A stretch of DNA of 10,749 bases, from positions 1 through 10,749 of the forward strand of contig MFFY01000058.1 of NCBI GenBank assembly GCA_001778055.1. Reading direction: 5' to 3'. Under the pieces are notes generated by a model. The model saw only the letters and a list, made by a program, of their open reading frames with translations. It ran no database searches and was not told the DNA's origin. Of this stretch, positions 1-5,907 are shown piece by piece. Each line of letters begins with the position of its first letter. Within the stretch, counting starts at the first letter, position 1. A program made the position numbers and the translations under genes. This DNA is from Candidatus Falkowbacteria bacterium RIFCSPLOWO2_12_FULL_45_13. GTDB lineage: Bacteria; Patescibacteriota; Patescibacteriia; Patescibacteriales; GWC2-42-12.

Positions 1-28
1 TGATTCGATACTTAGTTTTTGTTTTCAT
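1..28 (-). CDS. Possible start of a gene running off the left edge
   Basis: On the minus strand an ATG at 28-26 opens a frame reading MKTKTKYRI up to the window edge. It lies about 22 bases downstream of a good extended -10 element (TGA-TATAAT, 65-57). That spacing resembles the short leader of the pilin-like gene at 8885. Only nine codons are visible, so no product can be named, and the lysine-rich start fits either a signal peptide or a cytosolic protein. The call rests on the promoter plus an open frame and could be chance. Confidence 0.35.
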
Positions 29-56
29 AGCTTTATTTTAGTGTTAATATACCTAT

Positions 57-65
57 ATTATATCA
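57..65 (-). promoter_or_regulatory. Extended -10 promoter element, minus strand
   Basis: The minus strand reads TGA-TATAAT, a perfect -10 hexamer with the TGN extension. No -35 hexamer is obvious because an 11-bp palindrome occupies 64-87, just upstream. Initiation would fall near base 50, directed at the possible gene start at 28. Assigned by motif only. Confidence 0.4.
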
Positions 66-87
66 CAAATCCGCAAGCGGATTTGTG
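64..87. repeat. Perfect 11-bp inverted repeat (hairpin)
   Basis: CACAAATCCGC, two bases, then its exact reverse complement GCGGATTTGTG. Neither flank has a convincing U-run, so it is not an obvious intrinsic terminator. It overlaps the upstream edge of a minus-strand -10 element and could serve as an operator or be a small palindromic repeat. The symmetry is seen directly; the role is unknown. Confidence 0.6.
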
Positions 88-139
88 CAACAAAGCCATC
101 TTTTGCTAAAATATGAAATCTTATTATTAAGCGAAATAT

Positions 140-190
140 ATGGACTTCATCGGTATATTTATCAGCCAAATATTCGGCAGCAAAGAATAA
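140..190 (+). CDS. Doubtful 16-residue ORF, hydrophobic peptide
   Basis: ATG to TAA encodes MDFIGIFISQIFGSKE, a short peptide rich in I and F with polar ends. A TGC-TAAAAT extended -10-like element lies at 104-112, about 21 bases before the expected leader starts to matter. A small hairpin (GCGTTA-gtttt-TAACGC, 194-210) and an A/T tract with six T follow the stop. No Shine-Dalgarno sequence is visible. The promoter-ORF-hairpin order is suggestive, but an ORF this short arises easily by chance in A/T-rich DNA. The rest of 29-270 shows no gene I can support. Confidence 0.15.
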   Translation: MDFIGIFISQIFGSKE

Positions 191-270
191 CCAGCGTTAG
201 TTTTTAACGCCCAAAAATTTTTTAGTAATCAGCGGCAAACTGGCTGGACTTATGGTTGGGGCGTTTTTTG

Positions 271-344
271 TGGACAATGTAGGACTCGGACCTACGACCC
301 CCTCGGTGTAAACGAGGTGCTCTAACCAACTGAGCTAATTGTCC
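271..344 (-). tRNA. tRNA-Val (anticodon TAC)
   Basis: The minus strand folds as a full cloverleaf. The acceptor GGACAAT (344-338) pairs exactly with ATTGTCC (278-272), with discriminator A at 271. The D-arm contains AGCTCAGTTGGTTAGAGC. The anticodon stem CCTCG/CGAGG encloses loop TTTACAC, giving anticodon TAC (310-308), which reads GTA/GTN valine codons. The T-loop contains GTCCGAGTC. The genome does not encode CCA (the next bases are CAA), so a CCA-adding enzyme is implied. It lies 12 bases downstream of tRNA-Leu and is probably co-transcribed with it. Confidence 0.97.
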
Positions 345-356
345 TTGTATAAAGAG

Positions 357-440
357 TGCCGAGGACAGGACTCGAACCTGCAAGGGGTTGCCCCCGTCAG
401 CACCTCAAGCTGATGCGTCTACCAGTTTCGCCACCTCGGC
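357..440 (-). tRNA. tRNA-Leu (anticodon GAG)
   Basis: A class II tRNA on the minus strand. The acceptor GCCGAGG (440-434) pairs with CCTCGGC (364-358), discriminator A at 357. The anticodon stem TCAGC/GCTGA encloses loop TTGAGGT, giving anticodon GAG for CTC/CTT leucine codons. The long variable arm, with runs of G and C that can pair, is typical of leucine tRNAs. The T-arm contains GGTTCGAGTCC. No CCA is encoded. It precedes tRNA-Val in the same transcription direction with a 12-base spacer. Confidence 0.97.
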
Positions 441-610
441 CAAAAAAAAATTTACGATTTTAGATTTTTGATTTTGGATTTAAATGACTTTGGTGAAGCT
501 ACCAAATGGATATTATTTTGTCAGTCTCATCTAACAAAGGTAAAATGATTCTTTTTGTTAATCCGCTTTTTATGATAGTTTCCGGCTGAAGGCAGATTCG
601 TGGACAGCGT

Positions 611-955
611 TTAGGCGATTATTTTTTCTTTAAGTTTTTTCTTATAATTTCTCAGATAATAAAGTTTGGCGCGTCTGACTTTGGCGCGTTTTTTAATTTC
701 AATTTTGGTTATAGCAGGTAGATTCAGGGGAAAAATTTTTTCCACGCCCACGCCATCGGAGATTTTTCTTACTGTGATAGTGGTGCCGGCCTCCCGGCCA
801 TGCTTTTTGGCGATAATTATGCCTTCATAATATTGGATTCTTTCTTTTTCCTCACCCTTGGCGTTAAGTTCTTTGATTTTTTGGTAGACCCTGACGGTCA
901 GGCCGGGCTTTAAATCTTCAGACTTGGCTTTTGGGCTGGTCGTTTCTTTGGCCAT
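611..955 (-). CDS. rplS: 50S ribosomal protein L19 (bL19)
   Basis: This is a structural protein of the large ribosomal subunit that sits at the 30S-50S interface and contributes to intersubunit bridges. The 114 residues match the usual length of the family (about 110-130). Hallmarks are the central YYEGIIIAKKHGREAGTTITVRK stretch (42-64, quoted in part), GVGVEKIFPLNLPAI near 68-82, and the near-invariant C-terminal KVRRAKLYYLR (92-102). The tail is lysine-rich and binds rRNA. The ATG at 955-953 is in good register with the family and has no clear Shine-Dalgarno. It follows the cytidylate kinase gene by 81 bases and appears to have its own promoter (1008-1036) and a leader hairpin (966-1000). 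In many bacteria rplS lies with trmD and rpsP; neither is adjacent here, which is common in reduced genomes. Confidence 0.97.
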   Translation of the reverse strand: MAKETTSPKAKSEDLKPGLTVRVYQKIKELNAKGEEKERIQYYEGIIIAKKHGREAGTTITVRKISDGVGVEKIFPLNLPAITKIEIKKRAKVRRAKLYYLRNYKKKLKEKIIA

Positions 956-965
956 ATTTTTTGAA

Positions 966-1000
966 TTTAAAAATAGAACATTAGTCGGTTCTATTTTAAA
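966..1000 (-). promoter_or_regulatory. Hairpin in the rplS leader
   Basis: AAAATAGAAC (970-979) pairs perfectly with GTTCTATTTT (988-997) around an 8-base loop. Three more A-T pairs form beyond a single-base bulge. It begins close to the predicted transcription start and ends about 10 bases before the rplS ATG. Ribosomal protein leaders, including L19 leaders in Firmicutes, often carry autoregulatory RNA structures, so this could be one. It could also be a weak terminator for the upstream kinase gene. The fold is visible; the function is inferred. Confidence 0.4.
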
Positions 1001-1007
1001 TATGTTT

Positions 1008-1036
1008 ATTATTTAATAATTTTAATATTAAGGCAA
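1008..1036 (-). promoter_or_regulatory. Likely rplS promoter
   Basis: The minus strand shows TTGCCT (1036-1031), a 17-base spacer, then AATAAT (1013-1008), one mismatch from the -10 consensus. The -35 begins directly after the stop codon of the cytidylate kinase gene. Predicted initiation is near 1001, giving a leader of about 45 bases. Confidence 0.45.
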
Positions 1037-1612
1037 TTAATCGGGTTTGTCAATCATTTTTAGTCTATTTTTAATATAATTATAAATTTGGTCAAAAACT
1101 TGTTTTTTATTTAAATAAGAAGTGTCCAGAATAAAATCGTAATTTTTTTTGTCAAAAAGATTGAAATTATAATATTTTTTATAACGTTTATAATCACTTA
1201 ATTTTCTTTTTTTGTGGCTGGCTAAAACATCCGCGAGACTGATTAACTTCTCGTCTTCATTTCTTTGATTGTGCCCGTTTAGTTCTTTAAAAACTCTTTC
1301 GGCGCCGATTTTTTTATTAACATCAATATAAATTTTAATTGAATTTGGCATAAAATACCAAGCGGTGCGACTTTCAATAACACAATTATGATGTTTTTTA
1401 GCCATTTGTTTTAAATAATTGTCAACTTCATAATCGGTGCTTGAGTCATTTTCCCCAAGTTTGTTAAACTCAGCCAGAGTCAAACCCAGAGACTTGGCCT
1501 TTAATCTTCTAATGCCGCCTCCATAAAATCTTGGCCAGTTTAATTTTTTAGCTAATTTTTTAGCTACGGTGGATTTGCCAGACCCTGGCGCGCCGTTTAT
1601 GGTGATTATCAT
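1037..1612 (-). CDS. cmk: Cytidylate kinase, archaeal-type
   Basis: A nucleoside monophosphate kinase that phosphorylates CMP/dCMP with ATP in the pyrimidine nucleotide pathway. Of 191 residues, the P-loop NGAPGSGKST lies at 6-15. LTLAEFNKLGE (44-54) and CVIESRTAWY (77-86) match the CMP-binding regions of the short archaeal-type Cmk family rather than classical bacterial Cmk (about 220-230 residues). RYKKYYNF (143-150) and the C-terminal DFILDTSYLN (159-168) also fit that family. The lysine-rich stretch around 112-137 is an expanded lid region. The ATG (1612-1610) lies 2 bases after the stop codon of the pseudouridine synthase gene, so the two are co-transcribed and possibly translationally coupled. 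The gene is strikingly A/T-rich, about 31% GC by hand count over 1081-1620, while its upstream neighbour is near 50%. An alternative reading is a related NMP kinase. Confidence 0.85.
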   Translation of the reverse strand: MIITINGAPGSGKSTVAKKLAKKLNWPRFYGGGIRRLKAKSLGLTLAEFNKLGENDSSTDYEVDNYLKQMAKKHHNCVIESRTAWYFMPNSIKIYIDVNKKIGAERVFKELNGHNQRNEDEKLISLADVLASHKKRKLSDYKRYKKYYNFNLFDKKNYDFILDTSYLNKKQVFDQIYNYIKNRLKMIDKPD

Positions 1613-1614
1613 AT

Positions 1615-2574
1615 TTATTTCACAACTTTTAAAATGTTTTTTAATTCTTCGGTCAGATCTATTTTAAAATCTCTTGGCTGATTATTTGAATCATTAAAAC
1701 ATAGGTGGTCCGCCATTAAAAAAATTCGTTTTAAGTCTAATTTCCTGTTTTGCGTCCTGGTTTTGGCCGTGCCATAAACATTATCGCCGACCACCGGATG
1801 ATCATAAGCGGCCAAGTGGACTCTGATTTGGTGGGTGCGGCCGGTCCTGATTTTTAGTTTTAACAAGGTATAATTAATCAGCTTGGCGATGACGCGGAAT
1901 TCGGTTTCCGCCAAACGGCCATCGGTCGCTGGCTCGCCCCTTAGGGTCAGCGGCAGGGCGGCCATTTTATAGCCTTCACGGGAACGTTTGATCGGAAAAT
2001 TTATCAGGCCGGAGTCTTTCTGGATTTGACCGTGGACCAGGGCGGTATATTCTTTAATGACGGTCCGGGTTTGAAACTGTTTTTTCAGGCGCTCAAAGCT
2101 GGCCGTGGTTTTAGCTATAACCATGAGTCCGCTGACGTCTTTATCCAGGCGGTGAACTATGCCCGGCCGAGCCGGATCATCGCCCACGGTTTTTATTGTC
2201 GGGTATTTATTTTTAAGCCAATCGGCCAGAGTATAGCCGGTGGTTCCATGCGCGGCTAAGCCGGCTGGCTTGTTGACGACTAAAAATTCATCAGTTTCAG
2301 CGATGATTTTAATTTCATGGCTTAATTCAGCGCTAACATTTTTTTTAGCCGGTTGGTTGTCTCTAAGCCGCCTTTTTTGAATATTAATCATGTCGCTCGG
2401 CTTTAGCCAATAATGAGAGACGGCCGGTAAGCCGTTAATTTTAATAATATTTTGTTTAATTAGATTTTGTATCCGGCTTCGGGAAAGCGCTTGCTTATTC
2501 CAAATTAAACTGGCGCCGGCTAAAAATTTATCCAATCTGATGCCGGCGGTTTTTTTGGTTATTTTTATGATCAT
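1615..2574 (-). CDS. RluA-family 23S rRNA pseudouridine synthase
   Basis: This enzyme isomerises specific uridines to pseudouridine in structured RNA, most likely 23S rRNA (RluD/RluC type). Residues 12-65 form an S4 RNA-binding domain (GIRLDKFLAG, then SRSRIQNLIK). The catalytic domain follows, with DEFLVVNKPAGLAAH (95-109) and the signature HRLDKDVSGLMVIAK (141-155) containing the catalytic aspartate D144. The conserved RTGRTHQIRVH motif (243-253) and HPVVGDNVYG (259-268) are also present. Its 319 residues are normal for the family. The ATG (2574-2572) is preceded by an A-rich, Shine-Dalgarno-free stretch and by a cluster of small hairpins. It is the first gene of a two-gene unit with cmk. 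The exact target uridine cannot be read from sequence alone. Confidence 0.93.
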   Translation of the reverse strand: MIIKITKKTAGIRLDKFLAGASLIWNKQALSRSRIQNLIKQNIIKINGLPAVSHYWLKPSDMINIQKRRLRDNQPAKKNVSAELSHEIKIIAETDEFLVVNKPAGLAAHGTTGYTLADWLKNKYPTIKTVGDDPARPGIVHRLDKDVSGLMVIAKTTASFERLKKQFQTRTVIKEYTALVHGQIQKDSGLINFPIKRSREGYKMAALPLTLRGEPATDGRLAETEFRVIAKLINYTLLKLKIRTGRTHQIRVHLAAYDHPVVGDNVYGTAKTRTQNRKLDLKRIFLMADHLCFNDSNNQPRDFKIDLTEELKNILKVVK

Positions 2575-2586
2575 ATTTTTTGATTA

Positions 2587-2649
2587 GTTCCGTGGCGGAA
2601 CTTGCGGTCGGGCAAGTCGAGTTAGCTCGTTAATTGGCCAAAGAATTAA
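2587..2649. repeat. Array of four small hairpins between two genes
   Basis: Four inverted repeats sit nearly end to end: GTTCCG-tgg-CGGAAC (2587-2601), ACTTGC-ggtcgg-GCAAGT (2600-2617), CGAG-ttag-CTCG (2618-2629) and TTAATT-ggccaaag-AATTAA (2630-2649). The last covers the stop codon of the glycosyltransferase gene. On the minus strand they lie between the glycosyltransferase stop and the pseudouridine synthase start and could act as a terminator or processing region. None is followed by a strong U-run. The pairing is directly visible; its role is inferred. Confidence 0.5.
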
Positions 2650-3782
2650 TTCCTTAGGACTTGTTCCATTTTAGCCACCATTTTATTTAAAGTAAAAAAT
2701 TGGTTAACTCGCTCCTGGCCGTTCTTTCCAAGATACAGGCGCAACCTTTTGTCCTGATGTAATTTAATTATATGGCGCGCCAGCATTTCGTTGTTATCCA
2801 CTTCAATCAAAGAGCCGGTTTTATTTTCTACGATTAAATCTTCTAGGCCGACGTTTCGCGGCCCGAGGATCGGTAACCCGCCGGCCATGGCCTCTAAAAC
2901 ATGGCCGTAATCGTCAAGTTTCGGAGGGTCGTTCCAGGCCAAAAAAACATCAAAACTATCCAGCCATTTTTTTAATTGTTCCTGTTCTCCCACCAGCCAG
3001 ACTAAATTTTCAATTCCCATTTTTTTAGAAAGCCATAAAAGATTTTTTCTTTCCCGGCCTTCGCCGATAATGATAAGTTGCAAATTAGGGATAACCGGCA
3101 GGCAATTTTTTATCGCCTGAAAGATAGTTTCAATTTTTTGTTTTTGGCTTAATTCGGTGATAAGGCCGACGGTGAAATATTGGCGGTGGAAATTGGCTTG
3201 GCTCTGGACAGCCAGTTTATTAAAAATATTTTCCTGGTAGGGGTTCGGTTTTGCGCCTGGTGAAATAATGTATATTTTTTTATCATCAAAACCCAGACTG
3301 GCCAGCTGGGTTTTTGCGCAATGGTTAAAGGCGATTATTTCGGCCAGCTGATAATTTATTTTATAGAAATGAAATAAAAATTTATCCATCTGCCGATAGT
3401 TTAAATCCGGCGCCTCCAACCAGACCGTCTTTATGCCCAAAAGCTTGGCCGGAGCGGTGATGATTATCTTTTCATTGAAATTTAAGCAAATTATTAAATC
3501 AACCTGGTGTTTGATTTTTAATCTGGCCAAGGCGGCCAAATATCCAATTTGAATTAATAACAGGCTAACGGTGAAAAGCGCCAGGCGTGGTTTATTTTTT
3601 AAATTTGGTCCCAAAAATACTTTTTTAGCCGGCCAGCAGTTTTTTTTAAATTGACCGATTAAATCCGCCCGGGACGACCACAGACGGAAGGAAAAATTTT
3701 TTTGTCCCAGTTCTTTAAGGGTCCGCAACAGTAGGCATTGCTTATCGGCCGAAGAGTTTATAATTAAAATTTTTATGGGCAT
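2646..3782 (-). CDS. Glycosyltransferase, GT4-like (GT-B fold)
   Basis: A likely cytoplasmic or membrane-associated enzyme moving a sugar from a nucleotide-sugar donor onto a surface glycan. Its 378 residues are typical for GT4. The N-terminal half has alternating hydrophobic strands (KILIINSS at 4-11, VDLIICLNF at 94-102) and a hydrophobic stretch around 68-87 that could touch the membrane. The donor-binding half shows FTVGLITELSQKQKIETIFQAI (203-224, quoted in part), LQLIIIGEG (234-242), FDVFLAW (277-283) and YGHVLEAMAGGLPI (292-305). The second Glu of the usual E-x7-E motif is E297, but the first position is L289 with Asp at 290-291, so that motif is degenerate. The ATG at 3782 follows the flippase stop by 35 bases, indicating a shared transcript. 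Substrate unknown. Confidence 0.85.
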   Translation of the reverse strand: MPIKILIINSSADKQCLLLRTLKELGQKNFSFRLWSSRADLIGQFKKNCWPAKKVFLGPNLKNKPRLALFTVSLLLIQIGYLAALARLKIKHQVDLIICLNFNEKIIITAPAKLLGIKTVWLEAPDLNYRQMDKFLFHFYKINYQLAEIIAFNHCAKTQLASLGFDDKKIYIISPGAKPNPYQENIFNKLAVQSQANFHRQYFTVGLITELSQKQKIETIFQAIKNCLPVIPNLQLIIIGEGRERKNLLWLSKKMGIENLVWLVGEQEQLKKWLDSFDVFLAWNDPPKLDDYGHVLEAMAGGLPILGPRNVGLEDLIVENKTGSLIEVDNNEMLARHIIKLHQDKRLRLYLGKNGQERVNQFFTLNKMVAKMEQVLRN

Positions 3783-3799
3783 ACCGCAATAATTTTAAG

Positions 3800-3813
3800 T
3801 TTAAAATTTTAAA
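3800..3813. repeat. A/T palindrome between flippase and glycosyltransferase
   Basis: TTTAAAATTTTAAA is a perfect 14-base palindrome in the 35-base spacer between the flippase stop and the glycosyltransferase start. With no G or C it would be a weak hairpin. It could equally reflect base composition. Confidence 0.3.
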
Positions 3814-3817
3814 TATT

Positions 3818-5239
3818 TTAACCAGACATTAAATTTTTCAGGTCAGTTTTGGTTATGCCTTTAAACAAATATAAACAGACCGAATAGATTAGCCCCGCCA
3901 GCAATATGACTAAGATTAAGTTTAGTCGACCGAGCAGCCAGCAGGCCGATAGCGCCATGACGGCCGAGGCCGCGATGGATTTAAATAAAATATTCAGATT
4001 AAGCTTGAAGCGGCTGTATTTTCTAACGATGTAAAAAGAAAATATGGCGATAGACAGCTCGCTGTAAACCGTTACCCAGGCGGCCGCGTAATATGAATAC
4101 AGCGGTATAAAAAACAAATAACCCAGTAAAGCCGTCAAGGCGGTAAAAATATAGGCGCCGATGGTGTTTTTTTGCTTATCCAAAGCGATGACCGCGTGAG
4201 CCAGCAAACAGCCGATAAAAATAAAGCCGATGGCTAAAATTAAAATTTTTAGAACATCGCCGGCCGCTTGAAAATTTCCACCAGTGGCCATTATCATTAA
4301 TGGTTTGGCGACGATTTGGGCGCCGACAATCAAAGGCACGGCCAGCATGAACATGGCGTCAATTGATTTTTGCAAGACTTGATTAAATCGATTAGCGTTG
4401 CGGTTGGCCCAATTTAGGCTTAAGATCGGCAGAATCAGCCCGGCGAACATAAACGGCAACGCGGTTAAGACGTCGATTATTTTATATGTGGCGCCGTAGA
4501 TGCCGACCTCGCTTTGGCTTTTTAAAAGCGATAAAATAAAGACATCGGCCCGAAGGTAAATTAAATTCAAAAAAATGGTTAGTCCGAGCGGCCATGATTT
4601 TTTTATGATTTCGCGCCAGACAGCCAGATTGACTTGCCAATTGATCTTAATGAAACGGCGGGAAAACCAGTAATGCATAAAAAAGCTGATGGCGCTGGAG
4701 ATAACCGTGGCCACCATTATGCTTAAAAGGCCTAAATTTAAATAAGCGGTTAAAATAATGCCGGCTAAAAGAATCGCTCGGCTGACCACTTCAGCGGCTG
4801 AAACCATGGCCATGGTCAAGTTTTTTTGGAAAAAACCGACTAAAATTTGGTTCAAAGCGATGAAGAAAAAAGACAGACCGGTTATGGCCACGCCGATTTT
4901 AATAATCGGCTCATAAGGGAAAAAGAAAACCACCAGCGGCGCCAGCCCCAGAAAGACAATCGCGGAAATCAGTCGCAAGCTAAATAAATTATTAAGCAAA
5001 GTCGCTTGGCTGGCTCCCGGCTGGCTGATCATTTGCGAAGTTATTAAAGTTAAGCCAAAATCGGAAATTATGCCGAAGAAAGATAAAAAGGTTATGATGG
5101 TGGTGTATTGTCCAAAACCGGCTTCACGCAAATATCTGGCCATAACGGCTAAGGCCGCGAGCCCCAGCGCGGTGGCGATAATTTTACCGGCTATTTGAAT
5201 AATAGTGTTATGAGCGACCCGGGCGGACAGTTTTTCCAT
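3818..5239 (-). CDS. Polysaccharide (lipid-linked oligosaccharide) flippase, Wzx-like
   Basis: A membrane transporter of the MATE/MOP superfamily that would flip lipid-linked glycan units across the cytoplasmic membrane. The family's N-terminal pattern is clear: VAHNTIIQIAGKIIATALGLA, then ARYLREAGFGQYTTI, then FGLTLITSQMIS (fragments). The remainder is a succession of about 12-14 hydrophobic segments separated by short basic loops such as FSRRFIKINW and YIVRKYSRFKL. From the preferred ATG at 5239-5237 the product has 473 residues, normal for the family. The frame extends to a TTG at 5293, but that would add 18 atypical residues, so I prefer 5239. No Shine-Dalgarno is seen. It is the first gene of a unit with the glycosyltransferase and lies divergent from a pilin-like gene. 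The transported glycan is unknown. Confidence 0.92.
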   Translation of the reverse strand: MEKLSARVAHNTIIQIAGKIIATALGLAALAVMARYLREAGFGQYTTIITFLSFFGIISDFGLTLITSQMISQPGASQATLLNNLFSLRLISAIVFLGLAPLVVFFFPYEPIIKIGVAITGLSFFFIALNQILVGFFQKNLTMAMVSAAEVVSRAILLAGIILTAYLNLGLLSIMVATVISSAISFFMHYWFSRRFIKINWQVNLAVWREIIKKSWPLGLTIFLNLIYLRADVFILSLLKSQSEVGIYGATYKIIDVLTALPFMFAGLILPILSLNWANRNANRFNQVLQKSIDAMFMLAVPLIVGAQIVAKPLMIMATGGNFQAAGDVLKILILAIGFIFIGCLLAHAVIALDKQKNTIGAYIFTALTALLGYLFFIPLYSYYAAAWVTVYSELSIAIFSFYIVRKYSRFKLNLNILFKSIAASAVMALSACWLLGRLNLILVILLAGLIYSVCLYLFKGITKTDLKNLMSG

Positions 5240-5243
5240 ATTT

Positions 5244-5272
5244 TTGCTTGATTTACTAATTTTAGCTATAAT
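5244..5272 (+). promoter_or_regulatory. Promoter-like element toward the pilin-like gene
   Basis: TTGCTT (5244-5249), a 17-base spacer and a perfect TATAAT (5267-5272). Initiation near 5279 would give a leader of about 115-140 bases before the pilin-like gene. It lies just upstream of, and partly within the leader of, the opposing flippase gene. Assigned by motif only. Confidence 0.4.
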
Positions 5273-5288
5273 ATAGATAACACTAATC

Positions 5289-5364
5289 TGCAAATTTATG
5301 CCAATACCGCAAATTTAGAATTTATACGTAGCATTCGCATAATAATTTGCGTTATTCGCATTAT
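5289..5364. repeat. Interspersed short repeats in the divergent intergenic region
   Basis: ATTCGCATAAT (5333-5343) recurs as ATTCGCATTAT (5354-5364), start-to-start 21 bp, close to two helical turns. GCAAATTTA occurs at 5290-5298 and again at 5309-5317. CGCAAATT (5308-5315) is the exact inverse of AATTTGCG (5344-5351). The region lies between two opposing promoter-like elements, so a regulator-binding role is possible. A low-complexity origin of the kind seen between CPR genes is equally plausible. Confidence 0.5.
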
Positions 5365-5378
5365 CTATTCTTAACTAA

Positions 5379-5387
5379 ATTATAGCA
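5379..5387 (-). promoter_or_regulatory. Extended -10 element toward the flippase gene
   Basis: The minus strand reads TTTTGC-TATAAT, a perfect -10 with the TGN extension. A poor -35 (TTGGTC) lies 18 bases upstream, inside the pilin-like coding start. Initiation near 5372 would give a leader of about 130 bases to the flippase ATG. The same TTTGC-TATAAT string precedes the second pilin-like gene. Confidence 0.4.
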
Positions 5388-5394
5388 AAATAAT

Positions 5395-5859
5395 ATGCCG
5401 ATGACCAAAAGGACAAAAATGCATTTTTTCGGAAACTTAAAATCCAGCATTATGGCGATGATTTTATTTACTCTGGCAGTTGTCTCTCTGGGCGGAAATT
5501 TAATAGCCGTTAATCAAGCGGCGGCGCAAGACGACCCGCCAGCGACCTGGCTGGAGAGGGCACAGCGGGGCGGGCTGGACAAGGTAGGCCAGGCTTACGG
5601 CGGCGGCGAGCCCAAAGACGTTAGACTAATCGTGGCGCTGATTATAAATATTATTTTGAGTTTTTTAGGTATTTTGGCGCTGGTTTTAATCTTCTATGCC
5701 GGTTTTAAATGGATGACGGCCGGAGGCAATGAAGACAGCGTGGCCACGGCCAAAAAAATACTTATCGCCGGTGTTATTGGTTTGGTCATTATCTTGGCTT
5801 CTTGGGGACTGACCACCTACGTTTTGGAGGCGCTGATTAACGTCACGGTTAACAAATAG
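5395..5859 (+). CDS. Type IV secretion pilin-like membrane protein (PF18895 type)
   Basis: A small envelope protein resembling the VirB2/TrbC-like pilins found in many copies in CPR genomes; a role in a pilus or secretion channel is inferred from the family. Its 154 residues show a basic start and a hydrophobic signal segment (about 18-38) with a likely cleavage near AAA-Q (42-45). A polar, glycine-rich linker (46-75) follows. A first helix (about 78-102) runs into the signature FYAGFKWMTAGGNEDSVATAKK (100-121, quoted in part), and a second helix spans 122-146. An ATG at 5419 has AAAAGGA five bases upstream and could be the true start, shortening the protein by eight residues. It is the first plus-strand gene after the divergent region, 48 bases before the hydrolase start. 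A second family member lies at 8496-8885. Confidence 0.85.
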   Translation: MPMTKRTKMHFFGNLKSSIMAMILFTLAVVSLGGNLIAVNQAAAQDDPPATWLERAQRGGLDKVGQAYGGGEPKDVRLIVALIINIILSFLGILALVLIFYAGFKWMTAGGNEDSVATAKKILIAGVIGLVIILASWGLTTYVLEALINVTVNK

Positions 5860-5907
5860 GGTGCAGACTCTTGATTGGGCGCCCAGATTTTGCCGGCCGG
5901 ATTAATT

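Noticed and set aside
2026..2259. Plus-strand open frame of 77 codons
   Set aside because: It lies wholly inside the well-supported pseudouridine synthase gene on the other strand and matches no family.
5240..5293. Longer flippase start at 5293
   Set aside because: The codon is TTG, the added 18 residues do not look like the family's N-terminus, and an ATG at 5239 gives the usual start just before the ARNT-like segment.
5289..5364. CRISPR-like short repeats
   Set aside because: The repeats are only 8-11 bases, with two copies each and no regular spacers, and no cas gene is in view.
5875..5907. Longer hydrolase start at 5875
   Set aside because: It is a TTG; the ATG at 5908 directly precedes a standard basic-plus-hydrophobic signal anchor.
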